A stretch of DNA of 64,000 nucleotides from Xiphydria camelus (taxonomy: Eukaryota; Arthropoda; Insecta; Hymenoptera; Xiphydriidae). Location: positions 4,600,501 through 4,664,500 of the forward strand of contig OY783200.1 of NCBI GenBank assembly GCA_963678675.1, in the 5' to 3' direction. The position numbers and the translations under genes were made by a program. The notes under the pieces were generated by a model. The model was given only the letters and a program-made list of their open reading frames with translations. It had not been told where the DNA came from and made no database searches. Of this stretch, positions 35,701 through 45,635 are shown piece after piece. Within the stretch, counting starts at the first letter, position 1; each line of letters begins with the position of its first letter.

Positions 35701-35849
35701 ACTTCTCCTGCGTGTCGCTCACCACCAAGCCCAAGGGCAAGTGGTTCTGCCCGAAGTGCCGCGGCGACCGGCCCAACGTGATGAAGCCGAAGGCGCAGTT
35801 TCTCAAGGAGCTGGAGCGGTACAACAAGGAGAAGGAGGAGAAGTCGTAA
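32778..35849 (+). CDS. ING1/2-like: ING1/ING2-type inhibitor of growth protein (PHD-finger histone reader), 3 exons
   Basis: Chromatin adaptor that in this family reads H3K4me3 through its PHD finger and tethers histone deacetylase (Sin3/HDAC-type) complexes. Coding exons 32778-32913, 33107-33310 and 35254-35849 join in frame (GT donors, AG acceptors, both introns phase 1) to give 311 residues, a little longer than human ING1/2 (about 280). The N-terminal ING domain spans residues about 1-113 ([20 protein letters not shown]; leucine-rich helices). A low-complexity basic stretch follows, and the C4HC3 PHD finger lies at residues 239-282, with C239, C241, C252, C257, H263, C266, C279 and C282 all present. 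A short basic polybasic-region-like tail ends the protein. The ATG at 32778 is the first in frame that starts the ING domain. An AATAAA signal lies about 207 nt past the stop. The ING1/2 rather than ING3-5 assignment rests on the PHD and tail; the 1-versus-2 split cannot be made. Confidence 0.93.
33508..33880. repeat. Long foldback element: arms of about 160 bp, loop about 55 bp
   Basis: The left arm from about 33508 to 33664 and the right arm from about 33720 to 33880 are near-perfect reverse complements with a few mismatches (for example CCGTATGTATCATGCC against GGCATGATACATACGG). It lies in the sense strand of the ING intron, so the pre-mRNA could fold into a long dsRNA stem. The related repeat at 42548 lacks it, so it is an insertion. 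Confidence 0.85.
33942..34483. mobile_element. TTAA-flanked MITE, copy 1 (TTAAGGYATTCCTAG ends)
   Basis: Ends are TTAAGGCATTCCTAGTGCG and GCGCTGGGAATACCTTAA in inverted orientation. A close second copy lies at 63469-63965. The host repeat copy at about 17735 reads GTAACTTAAATCTGAG without an insert, so a single TTAA was duplicated. TTAA duplication is the mark of piggyBac-type transposition. The inverted repeat starts GG rather than the usual piggyBac CC, so the superfamily is tentative. No coding capacity. Confidence 0.75.
34493..34867. mobile_element. TA-flanked MITE, CACTCCGCGAAAGAATTAAGG family
   Basis: Inverted ends resemble CCCTCCGGAAAAGAATTAAGG and CCTTAATTCTTTTATGGAGTG, with TA on both sides, inserted in the larger repeat of the ING intron. 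Related copies lie at 7716-9244 and in CDC5L intron 3. TA duplication fits Tc1/mariner-like MITEs. Confidence 0.65.
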
Positions 35850-36055
35850 CGGATAATCGCCGGAGAAAGGTGGGAGGCCCGCGGAGAGCGCCATTTCCGG
35901 TGAAGCCGGGGAGAGGAGGGAATCGCGGCGCTTTTTGCATCATTTGTACCATAGTTTCTTCAACCAAGTCGATTGGTTGCCCGAGAAGAATTGTATTTAA
36001 AATTTGGACGCTCCGCGTCTGTTCTGTAATTTAATGATCGATACGGATGATTGGT

Positions 36056-36061
36056 AATAAA
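36056..36061 (+). terminator. ING polyadenylation signal (AATAAA)
   Basis: AATAAA in GGTAATAAAGAGG, about 207 nt after the ING stop, is the first canonical signal downstream. Confidence 0.65.
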
Positions 36062-36593
36062 GAGGATGCTCCGATGTTCGATCGAACGCCGAGCGTGCGT
36101 CGATTGACACAGAGTGGCTGCGGAAACTTGATTGTCGAATTTTCGGACTTTTTTACCCCCGACCATTTCAGGTGTGATTTTGCAAATATTCCCTGATATT
36201 TGCGAACGTATCACGAGTTTTGCGTAATCAACGGAGCTGTGAATATTCGAGATGCAAGAATAGGAACTGAAACCAAACCCGACATTTTGAGAATGCAGAG
36301 CTGGAAGTGGTCTACGGCCTCACGATCGCAAAAAATGACCGAAATAACATTAATCTTTGTGTTGAAGGAAATTAGTTTTTTAATTGAAATTTAACTAATT
36401 TTCAAGGAACAAATAAGTACCTACCACGATATTATATTTATGATTTTGGAATTCTAATTAAACGAAAGATTAAACATTGCATTTACGTTTATCTCGGTAC
36501 TTCAATGATAATTTATTATGTCGTTCAATGATCTTTATACGTTGAACGCGAAAATTACATTTTTGACAGGCTACACAAAGCGCTTGGTCGTAC

Positions 36594-36800
36594 TTGTAAG
36601 GCTTACACGCCAGGAAAGAAACTTCAATCACTCTATATTATCTCATTACCCATGAACTTTTGGCTTACATTTGTATAATACTTATTTGAAGATTAAGTTT
36701 TTATCTACAATAAAGTCTTATATCGATATAGGCCAAAAGTTTATAAATAATGAGATAACAGTGATTAGAGCTTCTTTCCTGGCGAGTAAGTTTAGCCTCA
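36594..36800. mobile_element. GAGGCTAAACTTACTCGCC MITE
   Basis: Ends GGCTTACACGCCAGGAAAGAA and TTCTTTCCTGGCGAGTAAG are inverted repeats about 205 bp apart. The interior is in the opposite orientation to the copy at 17829. Other copies: 6408, 12973, 13797, 21909, 42268. Confidence 0.75.
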
Positions 36801-37322
36801 CTTGGTATACGAACATCAACCGGTGCCAGCTGAAAACTGTAATTCAAATGTACATTACATGACACTGAAGCATTGCGACAACAATGTACGCGTGAAATTG
36901 AAAACATTTTTATACAGCTTGTGCCGAGAAAAAATGACTTTTTCGATACCTATATAGAATTTTCGCTATTGTGTAACTTGTAAAATCACAAATGAAAAGT
37001 CAAAGTATCAAAGAGAGTCAGGATGTAAAAGTGACTTTTGATGAACAGAGTGAAAAAAAAAAAAAAGTAACCAACTTCCAACCCTGAGATTATGAGAGCA
37101 GCTGCAAGGAGGATAAAAGTAAAATTGTAGCCAGAGAAGGAATGCTCAAACTCGAATAACGCAACGCATTTCTTTCATTCCGTTATATTAGTTTGTTTTT
37201 TTTTCCTCTAAAGTACTTCGCAGAATAACATTCAACGCGAGTCGCGAACGAGACGAGACGATCGTGTATATCAAAGCCGGAGTCGCATCCGGATCGCGAG
37301 GAGAGCCAAAATTGAGGAAGCT

Positions 37323-37632
37323 ACACTGAGGGAAATAATTGCTGGCATAAAAGAAAAATATATCTTGAATCAAGAATACAACAAGAATGATCTAACGAAT
37401 TTTTAAGAATACTGGAATACAGATTCTTGGTCAAAGAATATATTATAATCTTGATTCAAGAGTACCTTTGTTGGAACAAGAAATTCTTTTTCAAGAAAAA
37501 AACAATTATGTACTCGAGCCTATCAAATATCTTCTTGCACGAACAAAACCATGGCTTGATCCTGGAATTATATCATGTTTTTGATCGGAGAAAACATTTT
37601 TTCTTTTGGCATCCGCAATTCTTTCTCTCAGT
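37323..37632. mobile_element. CACTGAG-ended foldback MITE
   Basis: CACTGAGGGAAATAATTGC on the left mirrors GCAATTCTTTCTCTCAGTG on the right. The inner part is also partly self-complementary (AATCAAGAAT/ATTCTTGGT). About 310 bp. Confidence 0.6.
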
Positions 37633-38724
37633 GCATCGCAACAAAGCACGGCTTCCCGTTCGGAGCTCGAAGGTTTCTGTGTTACTCGGATATATTTATT
37701 GTGCAGCTTACAGCTAATGCGATCGCACGAATGTAACGATTCTTCTAGATTAAGTGTGAAGTCCATGAGAAAAAAACAGGTTCCATTCGCGTGTCCGCGG
37801 AGGAAAACCGAGAATCAACCTTTGCCGGGGAAGGCCGATCAAAAGCTGCTTCCCGTTGCGCCTAAAACACCTAACTCGAAATCGCCCACAATCTCCCGTC
37901 GAATTTCAATAATCGTATCGACCTTCGAGCGAGAATTTACCCTTAAATCCAACGGAACGAAACGATACCAAAACGACTCGTAATATAATTTTGCGTACGC
38001 TTAAAACACTATAACGATCACATAAGAAGTCCGCGGCGGGATTCCCACGTCAATTTAAACGGCGTTCTAGATTAATTAACCGGCGAGTACCTGGAACGAA
38101 ATTAAAAATGTGCCGTTCACTTTTGTACCTATTTCGCGTTTTTTCGGACGGTCATCAGATCGAGACGACAGTTTCGGCGATGTTTCGACGGAGAAACGAG
38201 CAAAGAGAAATAAAAACGAAGAAAATTCGGCTGCTATGCGCGAAGCTAAAGGCCCTCTGTCAACATTATTGCGGTTTGCAGTATTAAAAAAAGCTCGCGA
38301 AAAGTTCTCAGTTAATTTCTAACGATTTTTTTTGCAGCGAAATCATTCGGCGTAATTTTTTACAGGTCGGAAATAGGTTTTCGTAAAGTATTACGACTAA
38401 ACATTTATTAATTGATTATTAAAATTGAGGCAGATAACTGTCGTGACTGAGAATGTTTGATATCGATTTGACAGGCACCGAAACTTTCAGCTGGATCAAA
38501 CAAATTATGTACTTGCGGAGAACGCGAGGTAATTTCCGACCTGTCGTTCACTGCACATTATTGATTCCAATATATTTCAGACATCTAGTGAATATTTTGA
38601 CAGTTTTTATGACGTCTAGTGAATATTTTGTTTCAGACCTTTCGCGCGAGTGCTGCAAGTCACTCATAGACGTAATTGATCAATTTTGTATCTAATTTGA
38701 ATAACCATATTCAGAAATTATATA

Positions 38725-40658
38725 GGGGAGAGTGGTGTCGGTTGCAACATTGACTGTAGTGACATTATTTATTGACGAAAAACTGAAATATATGGAGAAA
38801 ATCATTTCAAGAGTAAATTTCGCTGAGCGTTAGGAACTTAGTCGCGCAGAGCTTAACTTACTCTTGTACTTTGAGCGGAAATATCTCACAAACCGTTCAA
38901 CGGGTGGGTATTTCATTTTATACGTTTCTCATTAGTCTCGATAAACTATAAGTTTCATATGAAAAAATGGAGGTGACTCTCATACCTCATAAACAATGCA
39001 TTATGTAAAAAATGTGTCGCATGTGTCATATTATGTCCTCCTCGACATCAAACCACTTTCATTTGCAATACTTGTTCGTGAAATGGCAAATAAAGGAAAT
39101 AAACAGCTGCGCGGAACACTGTATGCGTCGTTCTATATTTTAACCAGACATAAGTCACCGGCAAAAAAACTAGAGAGCTTGTTAATGTCTGTTTCCTTGA
39201 AATCATTGCCAAATCGTTAATTTCGTCGTCCGCCGTTGTTTTGTTTCGACTAGTCGTACAAGAGTCTCTCATAAAATCACATTGTTTCATGAGAATACGC
39301 AAAGTTCAAACTTTGGAATAAGATATGTATCGATCTTATTTATTGTTTATATGTGAGTTTAATGGACATGCGATTGAAACAAGTGGCAGTGATGTCAATT
39401 GTAACATGTTGCAAAAGTCATATTCTAGTTTGGATTATGGTTCCGGCTACCATTCGATATTGTATACGTACATTTTCATTTTCAGAACAGACAAATTTAC
39501 AAAACAGTGAAACAGTGGCCTTGAATATCTGACTGAATATCGAATTGACGATAATGACTTTTATCACGATATTTCAGATCTCACGGTCATTAATTTTCTC
39601 ATTGTTTTCACGTTGCACAATGTTGCTCGCTTCGCGTTGATTTCCGTATTAGCATACTCGCAGTTATTATATGTTACAACCGACACCCTGAGGTGTTACA
39701 ATTGCCACCACCGTAATGTCAATTGTAACAAGTTGCAACGGTATCTTTAAGGGGTTACGCCTAGTTGGTGGCCGGAAAAAAGGCGTGATTTTGTAAATTT
39801 TTTTTGGGAAAATGATTGCAGGTTTCGAACTGTTTTTTTTTCGTAGTAAAGGGTATATCTTTGACTATGTTTCATAATTTTTTCTATGGAAAAAATTCAC
39901 AAATGTGGCAAATATAATGAATTTCCCGGACCACTGTTCAAAAAAGGCTTTCCGCGGTGTCCACTGTAACTTCCACACCAATCATCTGACATCAAAAAAC
40001 CAAATAAATTACGTTTTTGTATCGTATTATCTAGTCCTTAATCGAAGGATTTGATAAAATATTAATTTATGAAAAAATGGTCGGCGATCGAAAGTGAAAG
40101 TCTAAATTTCGGTGAAAAAATCACTTAATTTTCCTTGATATAAAAAAAAAGTATGCATCAAAAAAAATCCTTCGATTAAGGACTGCCTTTTGATATAAAA
40201 AAAAAGTATGCAAAATTTCAAGTAAATCGGTCCATTCGTTTTTGAGATATCGTGGTCACCGATTTTGAAAAAGCCGTTTCGAGAAAAACGCGTTTAACTC
40301 GGTTATACTTGCGTCGCGCGGCTCCGCACAACGTAACTATAAAAGCGGCCGTAACTCGATCAATTTTGAACGGATCGACTTGAAATTTTCAGAGAATATT
40401 TTTGAAAGGTTATACTTTAAGAATCCGTCGAAAACGAAAAATTGATTTTTTCAAAAATTCTGACTAGGCGTAACCCCTTAATGGAAAGTATCTTTCATAA
40501 TATGTTGTTCCTTCTGACGTTTATTATAATATATAATCAAAGCCAAAAGACCCCTCTCTCTCTCTTCATATAAAATTAAAATTCCCCGCGACTCTCACAA
40601 CAAACTAGTTATCCGCAAATAACTTTTTTTGTTTGTTACAACCGACACCACTCTCCCC
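38725..40658. mobile_element. 1.93-kb GGGGAGAGTGGTGTCGGTTG-ended DNA element
   Basis: Inverted ends GGGGAGAGTGGTGTCGGTTG and CAACCGACACCACTCTCCCC with TA on both sides. The interior has several GTTGCAAC/GTTACAA motifs but no transposase frame. A second element (39751-40477) is inserted in it, leaving about 1.2 kb of host element. Confidence 0.75.
39751..40477. mobile_element. Nested TTAA element (TTAAGGGGTTACGCCTAGT ends)
   Basis: Inverted ends GGGGTTACGCCTAGT and ACTAGGCGTAACCCC are flanked by TTAA at 39747-39750 and 40478-40481. Length 727 bp. Direct copies of AAAAAAAAAGTATGCA occur inside. No coding frame. Confidence 0.75.
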
Positions 40659-40832
40659 TAATATTCGCCCTTATTACGCCAATAAGCTTCACCGTTCAAC
40701 CAACAGCGAGATCATTCTCAAGCGTCGCTCGAGAAGTTTCTCCCGCGGATCTTCAAAGTCCCTCGGACTCTGACAGAGGGCCCTTAATCGTCGAAAGGAA
40801 TCCTTAAAATAACCGAAGCGTCTTACCTAATG

Positions 40833-40988
40833 TCAGCGCGGATCCTCCGTGTGGCTCTCCTGAAAGTTCAGCCAGGACTGCTCGACGACGGTGGCCACTC
40901 TCTTCTCGTACTCGCGCTTGTTCTCCTGGTACAGCTGCGCGGCGAGCGAGTTCGCCGGCGAATTAGGGTTCGGCTCGTCCAGGAGCGA
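40833..40988 (-). CDS. UBE2A: UBE2A alternative terminal exon 4b (vertebrate-like)
   Basis: After the acceptor TCTTGTTGCAG the exon reads [14 protein letters not shown], then [11 protein letters not shown] and VVEQSW, the vertebrate UBE2A/B pattern. It ends with an extra tail ([12 protein letters not shown]) before TGA, giving 161 residues. Six bases past the stop a strong donor (CATTAG|GTAAGA) begins at 40826, so this exon may continue into a spliced 3' UTR. The reading frame is intact with no decay. Confidence 0.85.
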   Translation of the reverse strand, partial: SLLDEPNPNSPANSLAAQLYQENKREYEKRVATVVEQSWLNFQESHTEDPR

Positions 40989-43900
40989 CTGCAACAAGAG
41001 CGAGGGGAGGACCGAGTTAGCTTCCCTCTCCGGGACCGCCCGGCTCCTCTCGGGTCCGCGAAAGAAGGACTCGCGACGCAGAGTTCGTTTTAAAGTTGAA
41101 AGTATGCATTTTATTATATACGCCTGTATATATATATATATATCTATATATATGTATAATCTATATATAGGGTGAATTTTGTGTACGCGAAGGTAGAGTC
41201 TCGGGAGAAATAACGCTTCTCGCGTTTTTCCTCTAGCAGTGAAATCCGGGGAAAGCCGCGCGGCTCCCCTCGTTCGCCTTGCGAACGCGTCGCTTCCCAC
41301 GCGCTCCGATCAAGCACGGACGTTCCCTCGCGCTTCCTCCTCGGCCGCCGCCGCCGCGAAAGCCGCGAGTCCGAGATAAATAAATAACGGAATTTCGTTA
41401 CAATTTATATTCCGCGAGGTCGTAAAAAAATTCGGTGTGTCTAGATGTGCCGCCGCGTACGCTCGGCGGTGATTCGTTTCTCGTTTTCCATTGTTCAGAG
41501 GGTAGGGGGGGGAGTGGTTCGCGAAAAAACTGAGCGAGATATATCGGGGGGAGGAGAAGCGCGCGCGCGCGAGGGATAGGCGTCAGCTCCGCCGTTCTCC
41601 GCGGCGTCGGACGTTGGCGGTGCTCGCTGCTGTCGTCGCTGCCGCCGACCGAGGAAGCTGGGACGGCGAGCGGTGCGTCGTCTCTCGCCCGCCACTAATC
41701 CACGAAACTCTGCTCCACGCAGGCCTTCACTCGCTTCTCGTACTCGCGCCGGTTCTCTTTGTAAAGTTGCGCTGCCATCGAGTTGGCGGGCGAATTCGGG
41801 TTCGGGTCACTTAACAGCGACTGCAATCACACAAGTCGTATCACGGTTATGGGGGGGGGGATGGGCGGCTCTTTTCGTAGACTCCTCGCGCTCGCCCGGG
41901 CCCAGATAACACGCCTGTTCTGACGGCGTATGAACGACGTCTACTTCGGGACGCCGCGAAGGTGACCGTTTGGAGTCACCGAAAAGACGTCTACTTTGGG
42001 ATGAATTTACGGGCGTACGAAAAAGTTGTCTTAAGGGACTGCCCGGACGATACAAGCCAGAAAACTGTCTGTAGGCAGTTCGATGTCTCACTTTTTGATA
42101 GCAAAAACTTCAAATTATCCAACCAGTCGTGGTTTGGATAACGTGAGATTTAGGTTTGCAAGAAATGAGTCATTAGACTGCCTATGGATGACTTTAAGGT
42201 GACTTGTTGGATTGTGTTGTCTGGGAAGGAAGAGCAGGGTGAATTTTTTATGACTGCTTGTTTTGGTGCTTTCCCTGGCGAGTAAGTTTAGCCTCGTGTG
42301 GTACAGCCCCTTAAAGACGCCTTTTAGACGTCCCAAAAGAGTCATCCAAAAGACAACTCAGAGACAAGATATCTTTTTCGTCTGCCCAAAAGACAACTTT
42401 TAGCCACGACTATAAGATGCCTTTTAGACGTCCCAAAGGAGTCGTCTAAAGGACAACTTACGGACACGCCGGGACATCTAAAAGACAACTGACAAACACG
42501 CCGGGGACTTTAAATGCCGGACATTAGACACGATTTGCGGTACACTAAAAGATATTGGGCTTCACAGCCCCTATTTATTTCATTTTCGGGGAAATAAGGG
42601 GGAACTTTGGTAACAAACTAGAACAATAGTGATTAAAAAAAAAAGGAAATCAGAAATGTAGTTGTTTTGAAAAATAACAATTTCTAAGATATAAAATGAA
42701 ACGCCAATATTTATTAAACGAACGAAGAATGTTTGTGTAACATAAAAATTTATCTCTCGTGTTATGTAACTTAAATCCGAGTATCACAATCTGATTCAAG
42801 GAAAAGAGACCATTTGTCCAATCGAGTTTCTGATAAGAAACATCAACTCTCAATCGGGTTATTATATTTTAAACGAAATATTGACGCAGGTAGATAAAAC
42901 CAGGAGTTATATTATTTTATTATTTGAGCAAAACAAAATTGACCATTTTGACCCTTTTATCGTAATCCGAAACGATGAAAGGACAAATTCAACTGAGAAG
43001 CTAAATAATAAGTAGTTTTAGAGGGAAAATTACGAATTACAGAAGAAAAAGGAGAAAATCATGCGTTTTAAGGTGAAAAAGGGAACATTTTTTTTAAACA
43101 GGGAAATAAAGAACACACCGTGAAGCCTGAAATGTCTATAACACTTCGGGAACGTCTTTTCGGCAACTGTGTTATCTGGAGGGGGGCGATCTTTTCTAGA
43201 TACTCGCGCGACCGGCGGTTCATCCCCGAAAGAGACGAAGGGCGGCGCGCAACCGGTTGATCGGACTTGGTTGAATTGCAACCGCTGTTAAGGGAGAGAC
43301 TCTCGCGTCGAAATCGAGCAAAGACCGTGCGTTAAACGCGAGCTTCGCAACCATCCCGAGACGTCCCTCCGTACGAACGGGGAATTCCCCTTTCATCCTC
43401 GGGATTCCGTCGTTCGTCGGGACGCTCTCTCGCGATCGGCCGCTTCGATTTCACTCGGCGCGCGATTCGAAACGCGTTAAACTCGGCCGCGACTTTACCT
43501 GTATGGACGTCAGGATGGCGGAGACGTCGTACGTCGGGCTCCAGCGATTCTGTAGTATGTCGAGACATATTCCACCGTCGGCGTAGACGTTGGGGTGGAA
43601 CATCTTGCTGACGAATCTCACCGTCGGCGGTTTGTTCGGGTACTCTTCCGTGAATTCTATCGTGAGTTTGAAGGTGCCGTCCTCGAACGGGGTGTCGTGT
43701 GGTCTGCAAGAGGTCAAAGGTGATCGCATCGGCGTCACTCGCTCGGCGGAATTAAGGGAGAGAGAATCGCGCGATTACCCGAATATCACGGCGTTCCATA
43801 TCATGATATTGTTGTCTGTTGGCGCGCCCGACACGCCCGTGGGTGGATCCTCCTGCAGTCTGGAAGGAAATGGAAGAGAAATTGATATATATGGAGCTTA

Positions 43901-44792
43901 TCTCGTTTGCAATCAAGTTGATGAACAAATAAGTCGCGTAAGCGACGATTTAGTCCCCCAACTGTCCAATTTTCTATAAAATAAAAGATGAATCCTCAAA
44001 AGGACGTTGTCCTTCTTTATCTCATCTGCAATCGAACGGACGAGTAAATAAGTCGAATCGGCAATGACTCAGTTGCTGTTAAAGAAGAGCTCTCGCGAGC
44101 GGAAGACGCAAATGCGATAAAATTCATGCCGAGGAAGATCTGAAGCCTGACTTTCTCTGAAATGAGGAAAATCGACTTGAAGAGCTTAAAACTCGCACAT
44201 CATTCTTCCTCGTCTCGTCGACAATCAAACAGACGAGTAAATAAATTGAATCGGCAATGATTTAATCGCTCTTACAGAACCATTCTCACGAGTCGAAGAA
44301 GCGAAGGTGAAAAACCTTTCGTCAAGGAAGATTTAAAGCCTGACTCTCTCCCTTTTTTAAACAAATTTCTACGCTTGTCTCCTAGGAAATTATGCGAAAA
44401 CGACAAGAGCAAACTATAAACAAACCCCTACCGCCATCCCTAGTCGTGACGTCTCTCCGTCGCAGTGCTCCGACACAACAGAGGTGCTCCGAGCGAGTCG
44501 ATCCTCCCCGAAAACCGCCTGTCAGGCGCGAATTTCATACGCAACAACGTCGTGAGACCGAACGAAAATAAGGCACGCTGCGTGCCTCTAAAAATAACTC
44601 CGCGGACCGAGTCACGATGACGTTCGCCCACGGTGGAGCCGAACGCGCGCGCACATATCCGCGTATTCCCAAGAAACGCCTCTCTCTCTCTCTCTCTCTC
44701 TCTTTCCTCTTTCTCTCGATCCCGCGGAGGCAGAAATTCGCGACTCACCTCTTGAAGTCCCTCATGAGTCGCCTCCTCGCGGGCGTAGACAT
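40833..44792 (-). CDS. UBE2A: E2 ubiquitin-conjugating enzyme UBE2A/RAD6 (Ubc6), with two alternative last exons
   Basis: RAD6-type E2 that ubiquitylates histone H2B with Bre1 and PCNA with Rad18 (family knowledge). Shared exons on the minus strand are 44792-44749 (starts [15 protein letters not shown]), 43859-43779 and 43703-43499, 110 codons in total. The HPN motif is at residues 78-80 and the catalytic Cys at 88 in GGICLDIL. The phase-0 junction after TSIQ can join exon 4a (41820-41695; 151 residues in total, the family's usual length) or exon 4b (40988-40833; 161 residues). Both encode complete, conserved C-terminal helices. Exon 1 is only 44 coding bases. Introns carry transposons, including a full repeat at 42548-43134. 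The gene is divergent from WDR36. Confidence 0.95.
41110..41172. repeat. AT-rich microsatellite between UBE2A exons 4a and 4b
   Basis: A (TA)n-dominated stretch with short interruptions (TATCTATATATATG) lies between the two terminal exons. Nearby TTTATT on the plus strand could give exon 4a a minus-strand AATAAA polyadenylation signal. Confidence 0.6.
41695..41820 (-). CDS. UBE2A: UBE2A alternative terminal exon 4a (fly-like)
   Basis: After the acceptor GATTGCAG the exon reads [14 protein letters not shown] and ends [10 protein letters not shown] then TAG. This matches the Drosophila Ubc6 type of ending (CVEQSFID). The full product is 151 residues. It is the proximal of two homologous last exons and has its own stop, so using it excludes exon 4b. 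Confidence 0.9.
   Translation of the reverse strand, partial: SLLSDPNPNSPANSMAAQLYKENRREYEKRVKACVEQSFVD
41897..42231. mobile_element. CCCAGATAACAC-ended MITE in UBE2A intron 3
   Basis: Inverted ends CCCAGATAACAC and GTGTTGTCTGGG bound about 335 bp. A related element runs from 29507 (CCCAGGCAATAC) to about 31175 and shares the interior near GGATAACRTGARAT and TTAGACTG. Next to it (42300-42500) the motif CTTTTAGACGTCCCAAA recurs with a period of about 105 bp. Confidence 0.6.
42268..42300. repeat. Solo terminal repeat of the GAGGCTAAACTTACTCGCC MITE
   Basis: Only the right end (CTGGCGAGTAAGTTTAGCC) of the family found at 6408, 17829 and 36600 remains here. Confidence 0.7.
42548..43134. mobile_element. 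GGCTTCACAG-ended repeat, uninterrupted reference copy, in UBE2A intron 3
   Basis: The element is about 587 bp, starts GGCTTCACAGCCCC and ends CACCGTGAAGCC, an inverted terminal repeat. It has no coding frame. Interrupted copies are at 17512-19288 and 33356-35230, with partial ones near 16545 and 24780. A clear target duplication was not found; TIRs beginning CAGG suggest a hAT-like MITE only tentatively. Confidence 0.7.
43870..44360. repeat. Degenerate tandem repeat of about 200 bp in UBE2A intron 1
   Basis: The segment around GACGAGTAAATAARTYGAATCGGCAATGA recurs at about 44038 and 44233, with a more diverged unit near 43920. Units also share AGGAAGATYTRAAGCCTGACT near their ends. The array lies between exons 1 and 2. 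Confidence 0.7.
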
Positions 44793-45635
44793 GCTTCTAT
44801 CCGCGTAGAAAATCGGCCGCGATTTCTTCTGTCTGCGAACTACCCCACGTATCTCTCTCTCTCTCTCTCTCGCTCGTCGAGGTGAGCAGAACAGTCACCG
44901 CGACGCAACTAGGCGAGAATCGCGGAAAGGAAATCCTTTCTTCCGCGCGTGTACTACCTTTCCGCTGTGAAGGCCGCGCGCGATATACCGTTACGCGGCG
45001 AGGGGACCACCTCCGCGAACGGAGCAGAGGTGCGCACGTATATTCCGAAGGAGATCTGGGTCGATCGCGCGCACCCGCCGACGGCCCTGGACGCGACGAG
45101 GAATTTTTTTTCTCGGCGCACACTGCGACGACGAGGGACGAGGTGGACGGCGCGAAACGACGGTGAAGACGCGCGGGACGATCGCACGGAGGAATTACGC
45201 TGCGCGGTCCCCGCGCACTCGCTGCCGAAACGAAGGACGACGACGACGATGATGGACACGATGGAGTCGCGACGATTGGACTGGCTCGTCCCACGGGTGA
45301 CGTCAGATTTAAATCGACGGGGTGACCTATCGGCGGTCGCACGATTGAAAGCGCGGCTACAGGTCGCGCGGGATCTTTTTGATGGGTCGGAGAACGCTCG
45401 AGTTAACGGAGTTCGCCGCTAGAGGCGTTTCTGTAGGGACTTTTGTCTATGGCTGGTTGGGAGGCTTGAAACAAGATGGCCGCGCCAGTGTATCGAGAAT
45501 CCAAGATGGCGTGCTACACGTGCGTCGTGTTTTCGCGAAGTGACGAGGTCATCATAGGCTGCAAATTGAAGTGGTGATAATCATAGAGAAAATTTGTTGC
45601 CGCGAAATCCGAAGACTCCGCCTAAGCGCGTAAAA
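44793..45635. promoter_or_regulatory. Bidirectional promoter between UBE2A and WDR36
   Basis: The 843 bp between divergent start codons are GC- and CpG-rich and free of transposons. They contain a CT/GA-repeat block (about 44852-44872, GAGA-factor type) and two YY1/Pho-like AAGATGGC motifs at 45473-45480 and 45503-45510 just before WDR36. Another CT run lies inside UBE2A intron 1 (about 44682-44703). Confidence 0.6.
45476..45577 (+). other. Possible 33-codon upstream ORF before WDR36
   Basis: If the WDR36 leader starts upstream of the AAGATGGC motifs, the ATG at 45476 opens a 33-residue frame that closes at TGA 45575-45577, 58 nt before the WDR36 ATG. Position within the real mRNA is unknown. 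Confidence 0.3.

Larger units (their letters stand above)
35850..38720. other. ING-UBE2A intergenic DNA, left part
   Basis: Contains the ING 3' UTR, a GAGGCTAAACTTAC-family MITE (36594-36800), a CACTGAG-ended foldback MITE (37323-37632) and a moderately GC-rich stretch at 37640-38350. No coding exon was recognised. Confidence 0.5.

Noticed and set aside
35244..35894. 216-codon antisense frame over ING exon 3
   Set aside because: Leu/Arg-rich complement of the PHD exon; no domain.
45594..45635. WDR36 start at the upstream TTG (14 extra residues)
   Set aside because: The ATG at 45636 precedes the conserved start of the family; no reason to invoke a non-ATG start.
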